This document shows, in pieces, positions 8,352 to 16,882 of a DNA stretch of 47,096 nucleotides; positions within the stretch are counted from its first letter, which is position 1, and each line of letters begins with the position of its first letter. A program made the position numbers and the translations under genes. Source of the DNA: Brevundimonas sp. (GTDB lineage Bacteria; Pseudomonadota; Alphaproteobacteria; Caulobacterales; Caulobacteraceae); assembly GCF_016463295.1 (NCBI RefSeq), contig NZ_JAEMRO010000012.1, positions 1 to 47,096 on the forward strand, given 5' to 3'. The notes below the pieces were generated by a model, which saw only the letters and a program-made list of their open reading frames with translations, was not told the DNA's origin and searched no databases.

Positions 8352-9710
8352 TCAGCGGCCGGCCTGACGTTCAGAGGGTTGTCCGGCCTTTTCGAGCAGG
8401 GCAGCGCAGACGGCGAACAGTACGGCCAGGGTCGCGGTACGTAAGGGATAGTCGACCGCCGAATGGGCCAGCATCATCAGTATGCCGACGGAGGCCGCGC
8501 GTTGCAGGTCGCGTTCACGTGAGGTTCCGGCCCTCCAAGCCGCCCATGTGCGCCGCCCGTACCAGATCAGAAAAGCGATCAGCAGGGCCGCCGCGGGCCA
8601 TCCAGCTTCGAGCCAAAGTTCCAGGTAGTCGTTGTGCGCGTGGTTGAAGAAGGTGGGGTCCAACGTTTCGAGTGGCTCCACAGAACGGAAGACGGCGTCG
8701 AAACTTCCAATCCCGGAACCCAGCGGCAGATAGGCATCGGAGGCACCGGCCACAATCGGCCAGTTCTCGAATCGACCCTCGGGAGCCGATTGACTGTCGA
8801 ATCTCTCGAGGATCGGAGGCAGGGCGACAATTGAGACTGCACCGATAGCGACCACAAAGGCTGCCGCCAGGCCGATCAGGGCCGGACCTGGCCGTCCGCG
8901 ACCGGCTGCGATCCAGCCCGCCAGCAGGCTGAGCACGATCGACGGGCCCAGAAGGATGACACCGGCACGTGACCGGATCGCGGCCAGGCCGATGACGACG
9001 ATGCCGATGAAAACCGCGCCGAACCAGAGCGGCAGGCGACGGTCGTCGTGCCGACGTCTCAAAGAGGCGGCCCCCATGGCGACCGCGAAGGGCAGCATCA
9101 CGACCAGCAGGGTCGCCAGATGGTTGCGGTTGGCAAACAGCCCATTGACGGATCCCGCTGCTGTGGTGGCCCAGACATAGAGTTGCTGACCTCCGCTGGC
9201 CAGTTGCGCTGCGCCCAGGAGAACGCTGAGAACAGCGGCGATCAGGTATACGGCAATGATGCGTGTCGCTGTTGCCTGGTTGAGAGACAGCATGCCGACA
9301 AAGGCGGCGATCGGTGGCAGCAGGGCGAGGAAGGCCTGCCAGGTCAGGTCCGGGCTGAGCGTCACAGGCGCTAGCCCGGGCTGAAGCCCCGCCAATTCCA
9401 GAGCCAGCACCATCTCCGACCGACCTGCAAGCCCGGTCCAGATGGCGGGTGGTAGCGGAATGAGCTGAACAAGAGGCACGGCCGCGATAAGCGCCGTCAG
9501 TCCAAGAGCGAACCGGTGATTGCGCCATTGGCCTGTGGTCAGCAGTCGAGAGAGACCAATGACGAGAAGGGGGAGGGCTGCGAGCTCCACCATCGCCAAC
9601 CTCAAGGCATGCTCGCGGCTGGCTCCTCCGAAAACAAAAGAAAAAGCCAGCAGAACAAGCGCTGCAATCGCAACGCCGTCCCACTGGCCTTTCAAAACCC
9701 TATTTGTCAC
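8352..9710 (-). CDS. O-antigen ligase / polymerase-like membrane protein
   Basis: A 452-residue polytopic membrane protein with about ten to twelve hydrophobic helices and the periplasmic loop motif HAHNDYLELWLEAGW, diagnostic of the O-antigen ligase-like (WaaL/Wzy, PF04932) superfamily. Members polymerise or ligate lipid-linked polysaccharide on the periplasmic side of the inner membrane. Sequence alone does not separate ligase from polymerase; next to a Wzc-type co-polymerase it could be the Wzy of the exopolysaccharide. The start is GTG at 9708-9710, with no better ATG nearby. It sits between the small secreted protein gene and the UDP-glucuronate epimerase gene. Confidence 0.85.
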   Translation of the reverse strand: MTNRVLKGQWDGVAIAALVLLAFSFVFGGASREHALRLAMVELAALPLLVIGLSRLLTTGQWRNHRFALGLTALIAAVPLVQLIPLPPAIWTGLAGRSEMVLALELAGLQPGLAPVTLSPDLTWQAFLALLPPIAAFVGMLSLNQATATRIIAVYLIAAVLSVLLGAAQLASGGQQLYVWATTAAGSVNGLFANRNHLATLLVVMLPFAVAMGAASLRRRHDDRRLPLWFGAVFIGIVVIGLAAIRSRAGVILLGPSIVLSLLAGWIAAGRGRPGPALIGLAAAFVVAIGAVSIVALPPILERFDSQSAPEGRFENWPIVAGASDAYLPLGSGIGSFDAVFRSVEPLETLDPTFFNHAHNDYLELWLEAGWPAAALLIAFLIWYGRRTWAAWRAGTSRERDLQRAASVGILMMLAHSAVDYPLRTATLAVLFAVCAALLEKAGQPSERQAGR

Positions 9711-9754
9711 GCGAACGTCGGCTATTCAGCTGTCGTGCGCGATCCCGTCCGGAT

Positions 9755-9979
9755 TTAGTCGCTTTCCGAATCGTCGTCCGTGGCAACCACGACGGTCGCG
9801 ACGATGACGGCTGCGCCGATCAGCAGGACCGGCAGCGGAATGCCGGCGAACTCCGAGCCGGCGTCGGCACGAGCGCCCACGCGGTCACCAACGCGGGCAG
9901 CGGCGGTGTTGTTGGCGGCGGCGGCTTGGCCGGCGACGAGCAGCAGGCCGGCGGTGACGGCGGCGATGGTTTTACGCAT
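9755..9979 (-). CDS. small secreted or membrane-anchored protein, unknown function
   Basis: A 74-residue protein beginning MRKTIAAVTAGLLLVAGQAA, a clear signal peptide cleaving near AAAA. A short polar stretch is followed by a second hydrophobic segment (IPLPVLLIGAAVIVATVV) and a strongly acidic tail DDDSESD. The ATG at 9979 follows AAGGGG at proper spacing. Small proteins of this layout (signal, one helix, acidic end) recur beside exopolysaccharide loci in alphaproteobacteria, but I know of no assigned function. It has its own predicted promoter at 10036-10064. It lies between the hypothetical membrane protein and the ligase-like gene. Confidence 0.75.
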   Translation of the reverse strand: MRKTIAAVTAGLLLVAGQAAAANNTAAARVGDRVGARADAGSEFAGIPLPVLLIGAAVIVATVVVATDDDSESD

Positions 9980-10035
9980 GGATAATCCCCTTATGTACTC
10001 GTTTATGCAGGCGAACCCGCGTGGCACGTGTAACT

Positions 10036-10064
10036 CGTATAGTCGCCGGAAGTTGCCAAATCAA
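10036..10064 (-). promoter_or_regulatory. predicted sigma-70 promoter for the small secreted protein
   Basis: On the minus strand, TTGATT (10059-10064) and TATACG (10036-10041) are separated by exactly 17 bases. Each matches the -35 and -10 consensus at four of six positions. A transcript would have a leader of about 50 bases ending in the AAGGGG ribosome site of the gene at 9979. Confidence 0.5.
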
Positions 10065-10118
10065 TACGATTTCGGCTTTCAGGAGAAACTGTCACAAATC
10101 AAACAGAGCAGATTCCGC

Positions 10119-11411
10119 TTACGGAACAATGCGAGAGATCGCCAGACGATCGAACCATGTGGTCGTATTGGACCGGCGCTCGTCGGGCACGGATTGCAAC
10201 GTCAGCCACTGTCCGCGACAGTCTGCGGGGACGGTGAACTGGGCTGCACCGGCCGTCCAGACATCGGCTTGTGCAGGTGCGGCGGGGGCATTGAGCACCC
10301 GTCGGTCCCCAGGGACGCAGACGACCGACCATCTCAGAGATCGGGATGCATCGCCGGTTTCGTTGCGCGCTTCAAAGGCCAGGCGATAACGTCCAGGTGA
10401 GAGAAACAGCAACTGCTCGGCAATCGTCTCTTCGGTGTACCCGTCGAACGAAACCCTCAGCGCCGGATCGTCGGCTCTGACGTCGTCGTTCAAAATCTCG
10501 GCCACGATTCCGGCACCTTGCGCGATTCGCCATTGGAACGGCTCGGGCGACGAGGCGTCGTCGAAACTGCCGTTCGCAACGGCGGCGCTCATAGCGGGTC
10601 GGTTCAGGCGCTCGCGCACGGTGCGGGCACCATCCAGCAGGCCTCGATCGACCAGATAGAGGTAGAGCTGCCTAAGCTCTGCGTTGGTTAGCGGTGCGTC
10701 ACCGGCCTCCAGAACGATGGCCAGGTTGATTGCGACCCGTAGTCCCTCATCGCTGGCGTACAGACTGTCGAGATAGTCCTGTCTCCAAGGTGGTTTGGCC
10801 GCCAGCAGACTGGCGATGACGGGCAGGGCGCGTTGGGTGTCCGCCGTCGCGGCTGTCGTGAACAGCCGGAAGATGCCGGGTCTCAGTGCTTCCCGGCGAC
10901 GGGCCAGGGTATCGGCATGGGCGAAGGACGAGACATAGTCGCCACGTCGCAGACGATAGTCCACCAGCCAGGCATGGGACGGATCGTCTCTCAATGACCA
11001 GTTTCCAGCCAGAGTCAGCAACTCGTCCGCTTGGGCTTCCCGCCCTGCCCTTGCCTCGCTCAGACCCACGACACGCAGCGAAGCCGCATTGAACGGGGCT
11101 CTGGCCAAAGCGTCCCGGCCCAGGACGCCGGCATCCTCATTGGCCCGGGCGATCGCTTCGGTCGTCTGACCTGCCCGGTCCGCTGCCATCTGCCGGGCCT
11201 CGGCGGCACGGCGCATGACCGTCGGCGAGCCGGGTGCGACCCGGATGGCCAGCTCCGGCGGTGCGCGTTGGATCACCGGCTGCAACACCACCTGCCAGCC
11301 CAGCCAGACCGCGCCGACTGTCAGTGCGTACGGCAACCACCCGCCAGTCTTGTCACCTCGTCGCGAGCGTGCGCGAGGTGCAGGCGACGGCGCGGCCACC
11401 CCGTCCCTCAA
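10119..11411 (-). CDS. hypothetical membrane protein with helical-repeat and jelly-roll-like regions
   Basis: A 430-residue protein I do not recognise as a named family. After a basic N-terminus there is one membrane helix (about 25-42). Residues 70-265 are alpha-helical and Ala/Leu/Arg-rich, resembling tetratricopeptide-like repeats. From about 275 onward, starting NGSFDDASSPEPFQWRI, the sequence looks like a beta-rich carbohydrate-binding (galactose-binding-like) fold. The start is TTG at 11409-11411, overlapping the TGA of the upstream kinase gene (TTGA), with AAGGA nine bases ahead; a GTG four codons in is an alternative. Tight coupling to the Wzc-type gene suggests a part in polymer assembly. 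Confidence 0.7.
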   Translation of the reverse strand: MRDGVAAPSPAPRARSRRGDKTGGWLPYALTVGAVWLGWQVVLQPVIQRAPPELAIRVAPGSPTVMRRAAEARQMAADRAGQTTEAIARANEDAGVLGRDALARAPFNAASLRVVGLSEARAGREAQADELLTLAGNWSLRDDPSHAWLVDYRLRRGDYVSSFAHADTLARRREALRPGIFRLFTTAATADTQRALPVIASLLAAKPPWRQDYLDSLYASDEGLRVAINLAIVLEAGDAPLTNAELRQLYLYLVDRGLLDGARTVRERLNRPAMSAAVANGSFDDASSPEPFQWRIAQGAGIVAEILNDDVRADDPALRVSFDGYTEETIAEQLLFLSPGRYRLAFEARNETGDASRSLRWSVVCVPGDRRVLNAPAAPAQADVWTAGAAQFTVPADCRGQWLTLQSVPDERRSNTTTWFDRLAISRIVP

Positions 11412-13681
11412 GGACGCTTGTCCTTGGAGGGCCTAGCGTCACCCTCTGCGGAATTACCGCCGTAGTTGTAATCGTAGGCGTAATCGTATCCGCCGTAGAC
11501 CGTAGCCTTGGTATTGAACTTGGTCAGCACGGCTCCCAGCAGGCGGGCGCGGCCGACGCGCAGACGCTTCAGGGCACCGCGCGCCTGCCCACGCCGGGTC
11601 CCGCGCGACTCCAGGACGAACAGCGCCCCACCGACATTCGCGGCCAACAAGGGGGCATCGGCAAAGCCGAGGACTGGAGGACCGTCGATCACCACATGGT
11701 CAAAGCTCTGGGCGCATTCGGCCAGGAACTCACGGACACGATCGCCGCCCCACAGTTCGGCCGGATTGGGCGGCAGGGGTCCGCAGGGGATGAAGAACAG
11801 CGTGTCCTGGCGGGTGCGTTGCACCACCGAGGCCAGATCGGCGGAACCCGACAGCAGGTTGCTCATGCCCTTTTCGTTGTCCACGCCGACGACCCTGTGC
11901 ATGGACGGATTGCGCAGATCGCCGTCAACCAGCAGCACGCGCTTGCCGACCCGCGCGAGATTGAGCGCGGTGGCATAGGCGGTCGTGGACTTGCCCTCGG
12001 CCGGACGGGCGCTGGACACCATGATGCTGGTCGGAGCGCCATCCGGGGTGGAGAACTGCAGCGCCGTTCGCAACGAATAATAGGCCTCGGAGAATCCGGA
12101 TCGGATATCGGCCATGGCGGCGGCCGGCGTTTCGCCCTTGGCCAGCAGGGGCACGACGCCCAGCACCGGCACGCCCAGCTTGCGTTCCACATCGTCCGGC
12201 GTGGCCACGGTCTCGTCCAGGGCTTCCAGGGCGATGACGGCAACGGCACCCAGGCCGATCCCGAACAGGGCCGCCAGCGCCAGATTGATCAGTAGATCCG
12301 GCTTGGACGGCTTTGTCGGGGGCACAGCGGTGTCGATGATGGAGATGTTGTTGGCGGTGATGTCGCCGGTGATCCCCACCTCCTTGTACCGCTGCAACAG
12401 CCCCTCATACAGGGTGCGGGTCGTGTCCAGCTCGCGCTGGAGAATATTGTACTGAATCGACCGGTCGCGAAGGTCCAAGACGTCGGTCTTCAGGCCGTTG
12501 ACCTGAGCCTGCAGCGCGCGCTCGTTGTTTAGCGCGACGGTGTATTCATTCTGGATCGATGCCCGAATGCTGTTCGCGATCGACTGCAGTTGACCATCCG
12601 CTTCGGCGATCTGGGCCCTTAAACGCACCATTTCAGGATAGTCGGGCTGAAACTGACCCAGCTTCTGTTGATACTCCGCGGTCAGCGCAGCCCTTTGCTC
12701 GAACAGGCGCTGAGCGGAATTGTTGGCCAGAACCTGCGGCAGGTTCAGAACCGGGGTGGAGCTGGCGGTGCGCCAGCGCTGTTCAGCGGCAGTGCGGGCC
12801 GCCTTGGCCTGAGCCAGGGCATTGTTGATCGCCACAAGGTCGTTTGACGCCAGCGACTGGGTCGCGCCTGTACCCGAGCCGTCCTCATTGTCGCCGACGT
12901 TGATGATCTGTTCTGCGGTTGCATAATCGACCAACTGACGCTCGGCATCTTCCAGCCGCTCCTTGGTCTGGGCAATCCGCTCTTCCAGGAATTCGCGCGC
13001 GTAGGACGAGCTCTCATATTTGCGATCCAGATTGGCCTGGATGAAGTTTTCCGCAAAGCCGTTGGCGATCCGGGCGGCGACCTCGGGGTTGGGGCTGTCA
13101 TAGCCGACCGCAACCAGGCGCGAGCCGCGAATAGGGGAGACGCTGAGGTTCTGCTGGATCGTACGAATAGCCAGTTCACGCCTGGCACGGGCCCGTTCCG
13201 CAGCGGTTCCGTCACCATCGGGCAACGAGACATAGAGGCTGGTCAGAGCTGCGTCCGAACTGGCCAGGCCTAGACTATCGACCACGCGCTCCGTTAGCGA
13301 CCGACTGCGCAGCAGGCCGTACTGGGTCTGATAGAAGTCCTCACCTTGTGTCATGGTTTCGCGCGGGGTGACGTCTTCGGAGTTGAAGACCCGGGCCGCT
13401 TCACGGTCGATCTGCAGGGTCGCTTGAGCCGTGTAGATAGGCGTCATCAGCAGCGTGAGGGCCGTACCGACCGCCAGTGCACCCAGGAAACAGGCGATCA
13501 GCAGGATGCGGTGCTTCTGCGCCAGACGCCAGTAGGCGGCCAGGTCGAAGACCGGCGCGCTATCTTCGTCGGCCGACCATCCCCCCTGATCAAGGGACGG
13601 CGCGCCTGCGGGGGCGAAACCGGCCGGGCCACGAGATGTATTGCTGATGCGCTCGTCAACGAACGGGTTGTCGGCCGGCAT
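11408..13681 (-). CDS. wzc: Wzc-type polysaccharide co-polymerase with BY-kinase domain
   Basis: A 757-residue inner-membrane protein. The Wzz domain is near residues 45-130 with a first membrane helix at about 58-80, a long coiled-coil periplasmic region, a GNVR-type segment (LDTTRTLYEGLLQRYKEVG) near 418, and a second helix near 463-485. The cytoplasmic tyrosine-kinase domain has Walker A SARPAEGKST (557-566), Walker A' VLLVDGDLR (582-590) and Walker B VVIDGP (663-668). A cluster of six tyrosines (729, 732, 734, 736, 738, 740) forms the expected autophosphorylation tail. It controls chain length and export with the Wza-like lipoprotein and the CpsB-type phosphatase encoded at 15268-16779. 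Confidence 0.93.
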   Translation of the reverse strand: MPADNPFVDERISNTSRGPAGFAPAGAPSLDQGGWSADEDSAPVFDLAAYWRLAQKHRILLIACFLGALAVGTALTLLMTPIYTAQATLQIDREAARVFNSEDVTPRETMTQGEDFYQTQYGLLRSRSLTERVVDSLGLASSDAALTSLYVSLPDGDGTAAERARARRELAIRTIQQNLSVSPIRGSRLVAVGYDSPNPEVAARIANGFAENFIQANLDRKYESSSYAREFLEERIAQTKERLEDAERQLVDYATAEQIINVGDNEDGSGTGATQSLASNDLVAINNALAQAKAARTAAEQRWRTASSTPVLNLPQVLANNSAQRLFEQRAALTAEYQQKLGQFQPDYPEMVRLRAQIAEADGQLQSIANSIRASIQNEYTVALNNERALQAQVNGLKTDVLDLRDRSIQYNILQRELDTTRTLYEGLLQRYKEVGITGDITANNISIIDTAVPPTKPSKPDLLINLALAALFGIGLGAVAVIALEALDETVATPDDVERKLGVPVLGVVPLLAKGETPAAAMADIRSGFSEAYYSLRTALQFSTPDGAPTSIMVSSARPAEGKSTTAYATALNLARVGKRVLLVDGDLRNPSMHRVVGVDNEKGMSNLLSGSADLASVVQRTRQDTLFFIPCGPLPPNPAELWGGDRVREFLAECAQSFDHVVIDGPPVLGFADAPLLAANVGGALFVLESRGTRRGQARGALKRLRVGRARLLGAVLTKFNTKATVYGGYDYAYDYNYGGNSAEGDARPSKDKRP

Positions 13682-13731
13682 GGGCTATCCGCTTACACTG
13701 GCGCGATCGTCGACCGCGCATTGAAACTGTC

Positions 13732-13801
13732 GGGCTGATAGCCCAAGGACGCTCGCCGCGCACACGAAATTCGTTCTTTGGGCGTTCGCGCGAGGCGAGC
13801 G
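13732..13801. promoter_or_regulatory. inverted repeats in the wzc / VanZ divergent promoter region
   Basis: Between the divergent starts at 13681 and 13886 lie GGGCT-GAT-AGCCC (13732-13744), the near-palindrome ACGAAATTCGT (13764-13774) flanked by CCCAA (13742) and TTGGG (13778), and CGCTCGCC (13750-13757) with its reverse complement at 13794-13801. These are candidate operators; no regulator can be named. Confidence 0.35.
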
Positions 13802-13885
13802 ACTTGTGCGGCAGTGCCGACGGGATGACAAGACGCCGACCCTCTACGTGGTATCGGGCCGCAGAGAAATGGCAGGTATGAGCTG

Positions 13886-14257
13886 ATGTCTCTGAAGATT
13901 CCGCGCGTTGATCATCGACTTTTTCGCCTGGCAGCTGTGGCCGCCGGCTTGATCGTGGGCTGGTTCGCTTTCAGACCGGCCATGGAGGCCGAGGGCGGTC
14001 TGCCATGGGACAAGGCCAATCACGCCCTGGCGTTCCTGATACTGACGGTTCTGACTGGGCTGGGATGGTCACGGATGTCGTGGCCCTGGCTGATGGGGCT
14101 GATGTTGATGTCGGGTGTGGGAGTGGAACTGATCCAAGGGCTCGAAGAAATCGGGCGCGACGCGGATGCGATGGACGTGGTCGCGGATGGCGTCGGCATT
14201 CTTGCTGGCCTGGCCATCCTCCGCGTTCAGGGGATCAACGGCTCACGCGCCGCCTGA
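13886..14257 (+). CDS. VanZ-family small membrane protein
   Basis: A 123-residue protein with about four membrane segments. The VanZ-like signature is visible: DKANHALAFLIL, then GVGVELIQGL and an acidic RDADAMDVVADGVG. The family is named after a teicoplanin-resistance gene, but its members have broad and mostly unknown roles, often near polysaccharide genes. It is the only plus-strand gene in this export block. Its 3' end overlaps the convergent M48 protease gene by 31 bases, so the last ten codons are shared antisense. Confidence 0.8.
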   Translation: MSLKIPRVDHRLFRLAAVAAGLIVGWFAFRPAMEAEGGLPWDKANHALAFLILTVLTGLGWSRMSWPWLMGLMLMSGVGVELIQGLEEIGRDADAMDVVADGVGILAGLAILRVQGINGSRAA

Positions 14258-15264
14258 CGTCGGGCGATGTCGGCGATGACCGGCTCCAGGGCGCGACGGC
14301 GGTCAGGGATGGACCGATAGACGCCCCGCAGATTGACTTGGGGGTAACGCGACCCCGGCGCGGTTGCCTCATAGGCGCTCAGGAATTGAACCGCGCGGCC
14401 GGGGTCGAAACCGGCGCGCGCCAGCAGATACAGACCTAATGTGTCTGCATCGCCCTCAGAGGAAGACGACAGTCCCCGTCGCAGGCTTAGCTGCGCATTG
14501 GCTTCACCCCGCCCGCCTTGCACATCCGGCACGGTCGCATGCTCCAGCACCGCATGCGCCAGTTCATGCGCGAGCAGGAAGGCCAGCTGGTCGTCGTCCT
14601 GCGCGATATCGACCAGGCGGGCCGAAACGAAGATCGTGCGTCCGTCAGAGAGCGCCCGCAGGTCATCCCGAACCTCGACCTGGGTGTCATAGGCGCATGT
14701 TCTTTCCGGGGTCACGGTAACCGATCGCTCGATGCCGTCACGGCGCACCGTCAGGGCCATCGGACCCAAGGTGGCCGCGCTGTTCAGGCGATCGATATTG
14801 GCCTGGAGTCCGTCGTAGGTCTGGTCGCGCGCGCGTGCGGCGATGCCGGTGCTCAGAGGCTGGCCATCGACGGCCACAATGACATCGCCGGGACGCAACC
14901 CCGCTTGTTGAGCAGGACTGGCGGCGGGGGCCGAGAGGATGCCGGGCAGATCGCCCTGCAAGCCATAGGTTCGTTCGGCGACGGGTCGCAGTTCTGTGCC
15001 GTACTGGCTCGCGGCGTGCAGGGTCCAGCCCGCCTTGAGCCGCGTCGCGGGGCAAAGGTCGGCATTGTCGACTGTCAGCCGCCAGGCGACGGCGGCGACC
15101 CTCTGATCCTTGGCCACCAGGGCTGTCAGGCGAGCCTCGGCATTATTCTCGGCCACGCGGCCCGTGTCGGCCGGTGTGGCAGCGGGATGGCTACAGCCCG
15201 CCAGTCCGGCGGCGATCAGGCCGGCGGCCACCGGGACGCAGAGGCGGCGGGACAGCCGCATCAT
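14227..15264 (-). CDS. lipoprotein metallopeptidase, M48-like with PDZ domain
   Basis: A 345-residue predicted lipoprotein: signal peptide with lipobox LAGC (Cys24). A PDZ domain occupies about 100-185 (AGLRPGDVIVAVDGQPL), and a zinc-protease motif H233-ELA-H237 lies in [17 protein letters not shown], followed by the typical M48 third ligand region EGDADTLGLYLLARAGFD. It should act in the periplasm, anchored to the inner or outer membrane. The gene begins 3 bases after the Wza-like gene stop, so it is part of the export operon and may process or quality-control an envelope export component. PDZ before the catalytic domain is a less common order for M48 proteins. Confidence 0.85.
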   Translation of the reverse strand: MMRLSRRLCVPVAAGLIAAGLAGCSHPAATPADTGRVAENNAEARLTALVAKDQRVAAVAWRLTVDNADLCPATRLKAGWTLHAASQYGTELRPVAERTYGLQGDLPGILSAPAASPAQQAGLRPGDVIVAVDGQPLSTGIAARARDQTYDGLQANIDRLNSAATLGPMALTVRRDGIERSVTVTPERTCAYDTQVEVRDDLRALSDGRTIFVSARLVDIAQDDDQLAFLLAHELAHAVLEHATVPDVQGGRGEANAQLSLRRGLSSSSEGDADTLGLYLLARAGFDPGRAVQFLSAYEATAPGSRYPQVNLRGVYRSIPDRRRALEPVIADIARRQAAREPLIP

Positions 15265-15267
15265 GCC

Positions 15268-15972
15268 TCAGTAGGGGCGGAAGACGGACAGGCCGGGCAG
15301 GGCGGCGATGACGTCACGCATGAACACACTCATCTGCGAGGTATCGACCACGATGATGTCGTCGCCTCGGACCGCCGGATCGTCGGCGCGACCCTGACGG
15401 ATGGCTCCCAGATCGAACAGGGCCACGGAACGCTGGCCGTCGACGGTGCGGAACACGGCGACCTTGCTCAGGTCGGCGACGCGGGTCGGACCCTCGGCCA
15501 TGGCCACGGCCTGAAGCAGGGACGTCGTGCCGCGCATCTCGTAGACACCGGGCTTGGTGACGGCACCATCGATGGTGATCTTCTGGCTGGCGGCTTCCAG
15601 AACCACCACGCTGACCTGCGGATTGCGCAGATACTGTGTGCCGAGACGACCGGCGATGTCCGTCGACAGTTCGTTGGGCGTGCGACCGGCCGCGCGGACT
15701 GTTCCAATCAGGGGCATCTGGATTTCGCCAGAGGTGTCGACCACGATTTCCTTGAAAGACAGATCCTCGACCTGAAACACACGTACGTCCAGCTTGTCCC
15801 CCGGCCCGATGCGATACTCATTGGCCTGACCCAGCGGAGAGAACAGCGCCGCCTCCACGGGTTGGGCCGCCGTCATCTGCGAGATATCCATCTTGGGCCC
15901 GCCACCGCAGGCGGACAGCATGACGGCGGTCAGAGACAGAACCAGCGGGAGCGCACGCAGCATGGGAGACAT
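15268..15972 (-). CDS. wza: polysaccharide export outer-membrane lipoprotein, Wza-like
   Basis: A 234-residue lipoprotein with lipobox LSAC (Cys22). The polysaccharide-export domain begins near residue 50 (YRIGPGDKLDVRVFQVEDLS) and an SLBB-type segment follows (ITIDGAVTKPGVYEMRG). It is shorter than Escherichia coli Wza (about 380) and close to the short Wza-like proteins of alphaproteobacteria such as HfsD. It would form the outer-membrane or periplasmic part of the export channel with the Wzc-type kinase. It lies 12 bases after the phosphatase gene and 3 bases before the M48 gene. Confidence 0.9.
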   Translation of the reverse strand: MSPMLRALPLVLSLTAVMLSACGGGPKMDISQMTAAQPVEAALFSPLGQANEYRIGPGDKLDVRVFQVEDLSFKEIVVDTSGEIQMPLIGTVRAAGRTPNELSTDIAGRLGTQYLRNPQVSVVVLEAASQKITIDGAVTKPGVYEMRGTTSLLQAVAMAEGPTRVADLSKVAVFRTVDGQRSVALFDLGAIRQGRADDPAVRGDDIIVVDTSQMSVFMRDVIAALPGLSVFRPY

Positions 15973-15984
15973 GACGTAGAAACC

Positions 15985-16779
15985 TCAGGCGGCCTTGAAC
16001 AGCCGTTTGAAAAAGCCCGCGCGAGGGGCCGGGCGCGCCTGTCCTACAGCAGCCAGGACAGAAGCGGGAGAGGCGTTTTCCAGCACGGCCCGGGGCCGCG
16101 TCAATACCATGTCGTCGGCGGCCGGCTGGCCCAGTCGTTGCGCGACGGCATGGACGGCCTCGGACAGAACCGGTGCCCGACTACGCAGATTATGGGCGTC
16201 GGTCGCCAGAATATGCACCAGGCCCTCATCCAGCATTCGCTCGGCCCAATACTGGGTCCGCTTGCCGAAGCGACCGGTGACCGAGCCAGCGGTCAGCTGC
16301 ATCCAGGCCCCCGCCTCGACCAGTTGACCCACCAGGGCATAGTGTTCCTCGATCCAGCGCAGGCGCTCCGGGTGGGTGATGATCGGGTGGAAACCGGCGG
16401 CCATGCAGTCGAAGACCGCCTCGGCCATACGCGGCGGGGCGGTGTTGTGGGGCGGTTCGAAGAGAAAATAGCGCGTATCGGCCAACGTCAGACGCTCGTC
16501 GCGTTTCAACGCACCGGCCAGCCCCGTAATCAGATGAACGTCGGCCCCCGTGACCAGGCACAGGGGGATCTCGGCCTTTACAAGCTCGGCCTGCAAGGCT
16601 TCGACGGCTGTGCGGACACCCTCGGACGTATTGTCGTAATAGCCTGGCATCATGTGCGGCGTGCAGGCTGTCACAGTGATGCCGTCGTTGACCGCGATCC
16701 GCGCCATCGCCAGCGATGTCTCGAGGTCTGGTGCACCGTCGTCGATGCCGGGCAGGATATGGCAATGCAGATCGATCAA
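15985..16779 (-). CDS. CpsB/CapC-type phosphotyrosine phosphatase (PHP fold)
   Basis: A 264-residue manganese-dependent phosphatase of the PHP superfamily. The N-terminus IDLHCHILPGIDDGA is the classic CpsB/YwqE signature, with further metal ligands in TACTPHMMPGYY, ITHPERLRW and LATDAHN. It would dephosphorylate the tyrosine tail of the Wzc-type kinase at 11408-13681. I place the start at TTG 16777-16779 because it follows GGGA by eight bases and gives a start at MIDLHCH as in the family; an upstream TTG at 16800 is in frame but lacks a ribosome site. It heads the phosphatase-wza-M48 run. Confidence 0.88.
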   Translation of the reverse strand: MIDLHCHILPGIDDGAPDLETSLAMARIAVNDGITVTACTPHMMPGYYDNTSEGVRTAVEALQAELVKAEIPLCLVTGADVHLITGLAGALKRDERLTLADTRYFLFEPPHNTAPPRMAEAVFDCMAAGFHPIITHPERLRWIEEHYALVGQLVEAGAWMQLTAGSVTGRFGKRTQYWAERMLDEGLVHILATDAHNLRSRAPVLSEAVHAVAQRLGQPAADDMVLTRPRAVLENASPASVLAAVGQARPAPRAGFFKRLFKAA

Positions 16780-16882
16780 GGATGTAGTCCCGACAGCCAA
16801 CGACGACGGCTTAGAGCCTGATTTTGGGGCGCAAGCGTGGCTTGGCGGCGCCGGACGTCAAACGCGCCACATCGGCCCAGGT

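Noticed and set aside
11408..15972. Holdfast (hfs) locus
   Set aside because: In Caulobacter holdfast loci the co-polymerase and kinase are separate genes with different neighbours; here a single Wzc-type protein, CpsB phosphatase and ligase point to a general exopolysaccharide locus.
14518..16821. 767-residue open frame opposite the M48, wza and phosphatase genes
   Set aside because: It spans three well identified genes on the other strand and shows no recognisable motifs.
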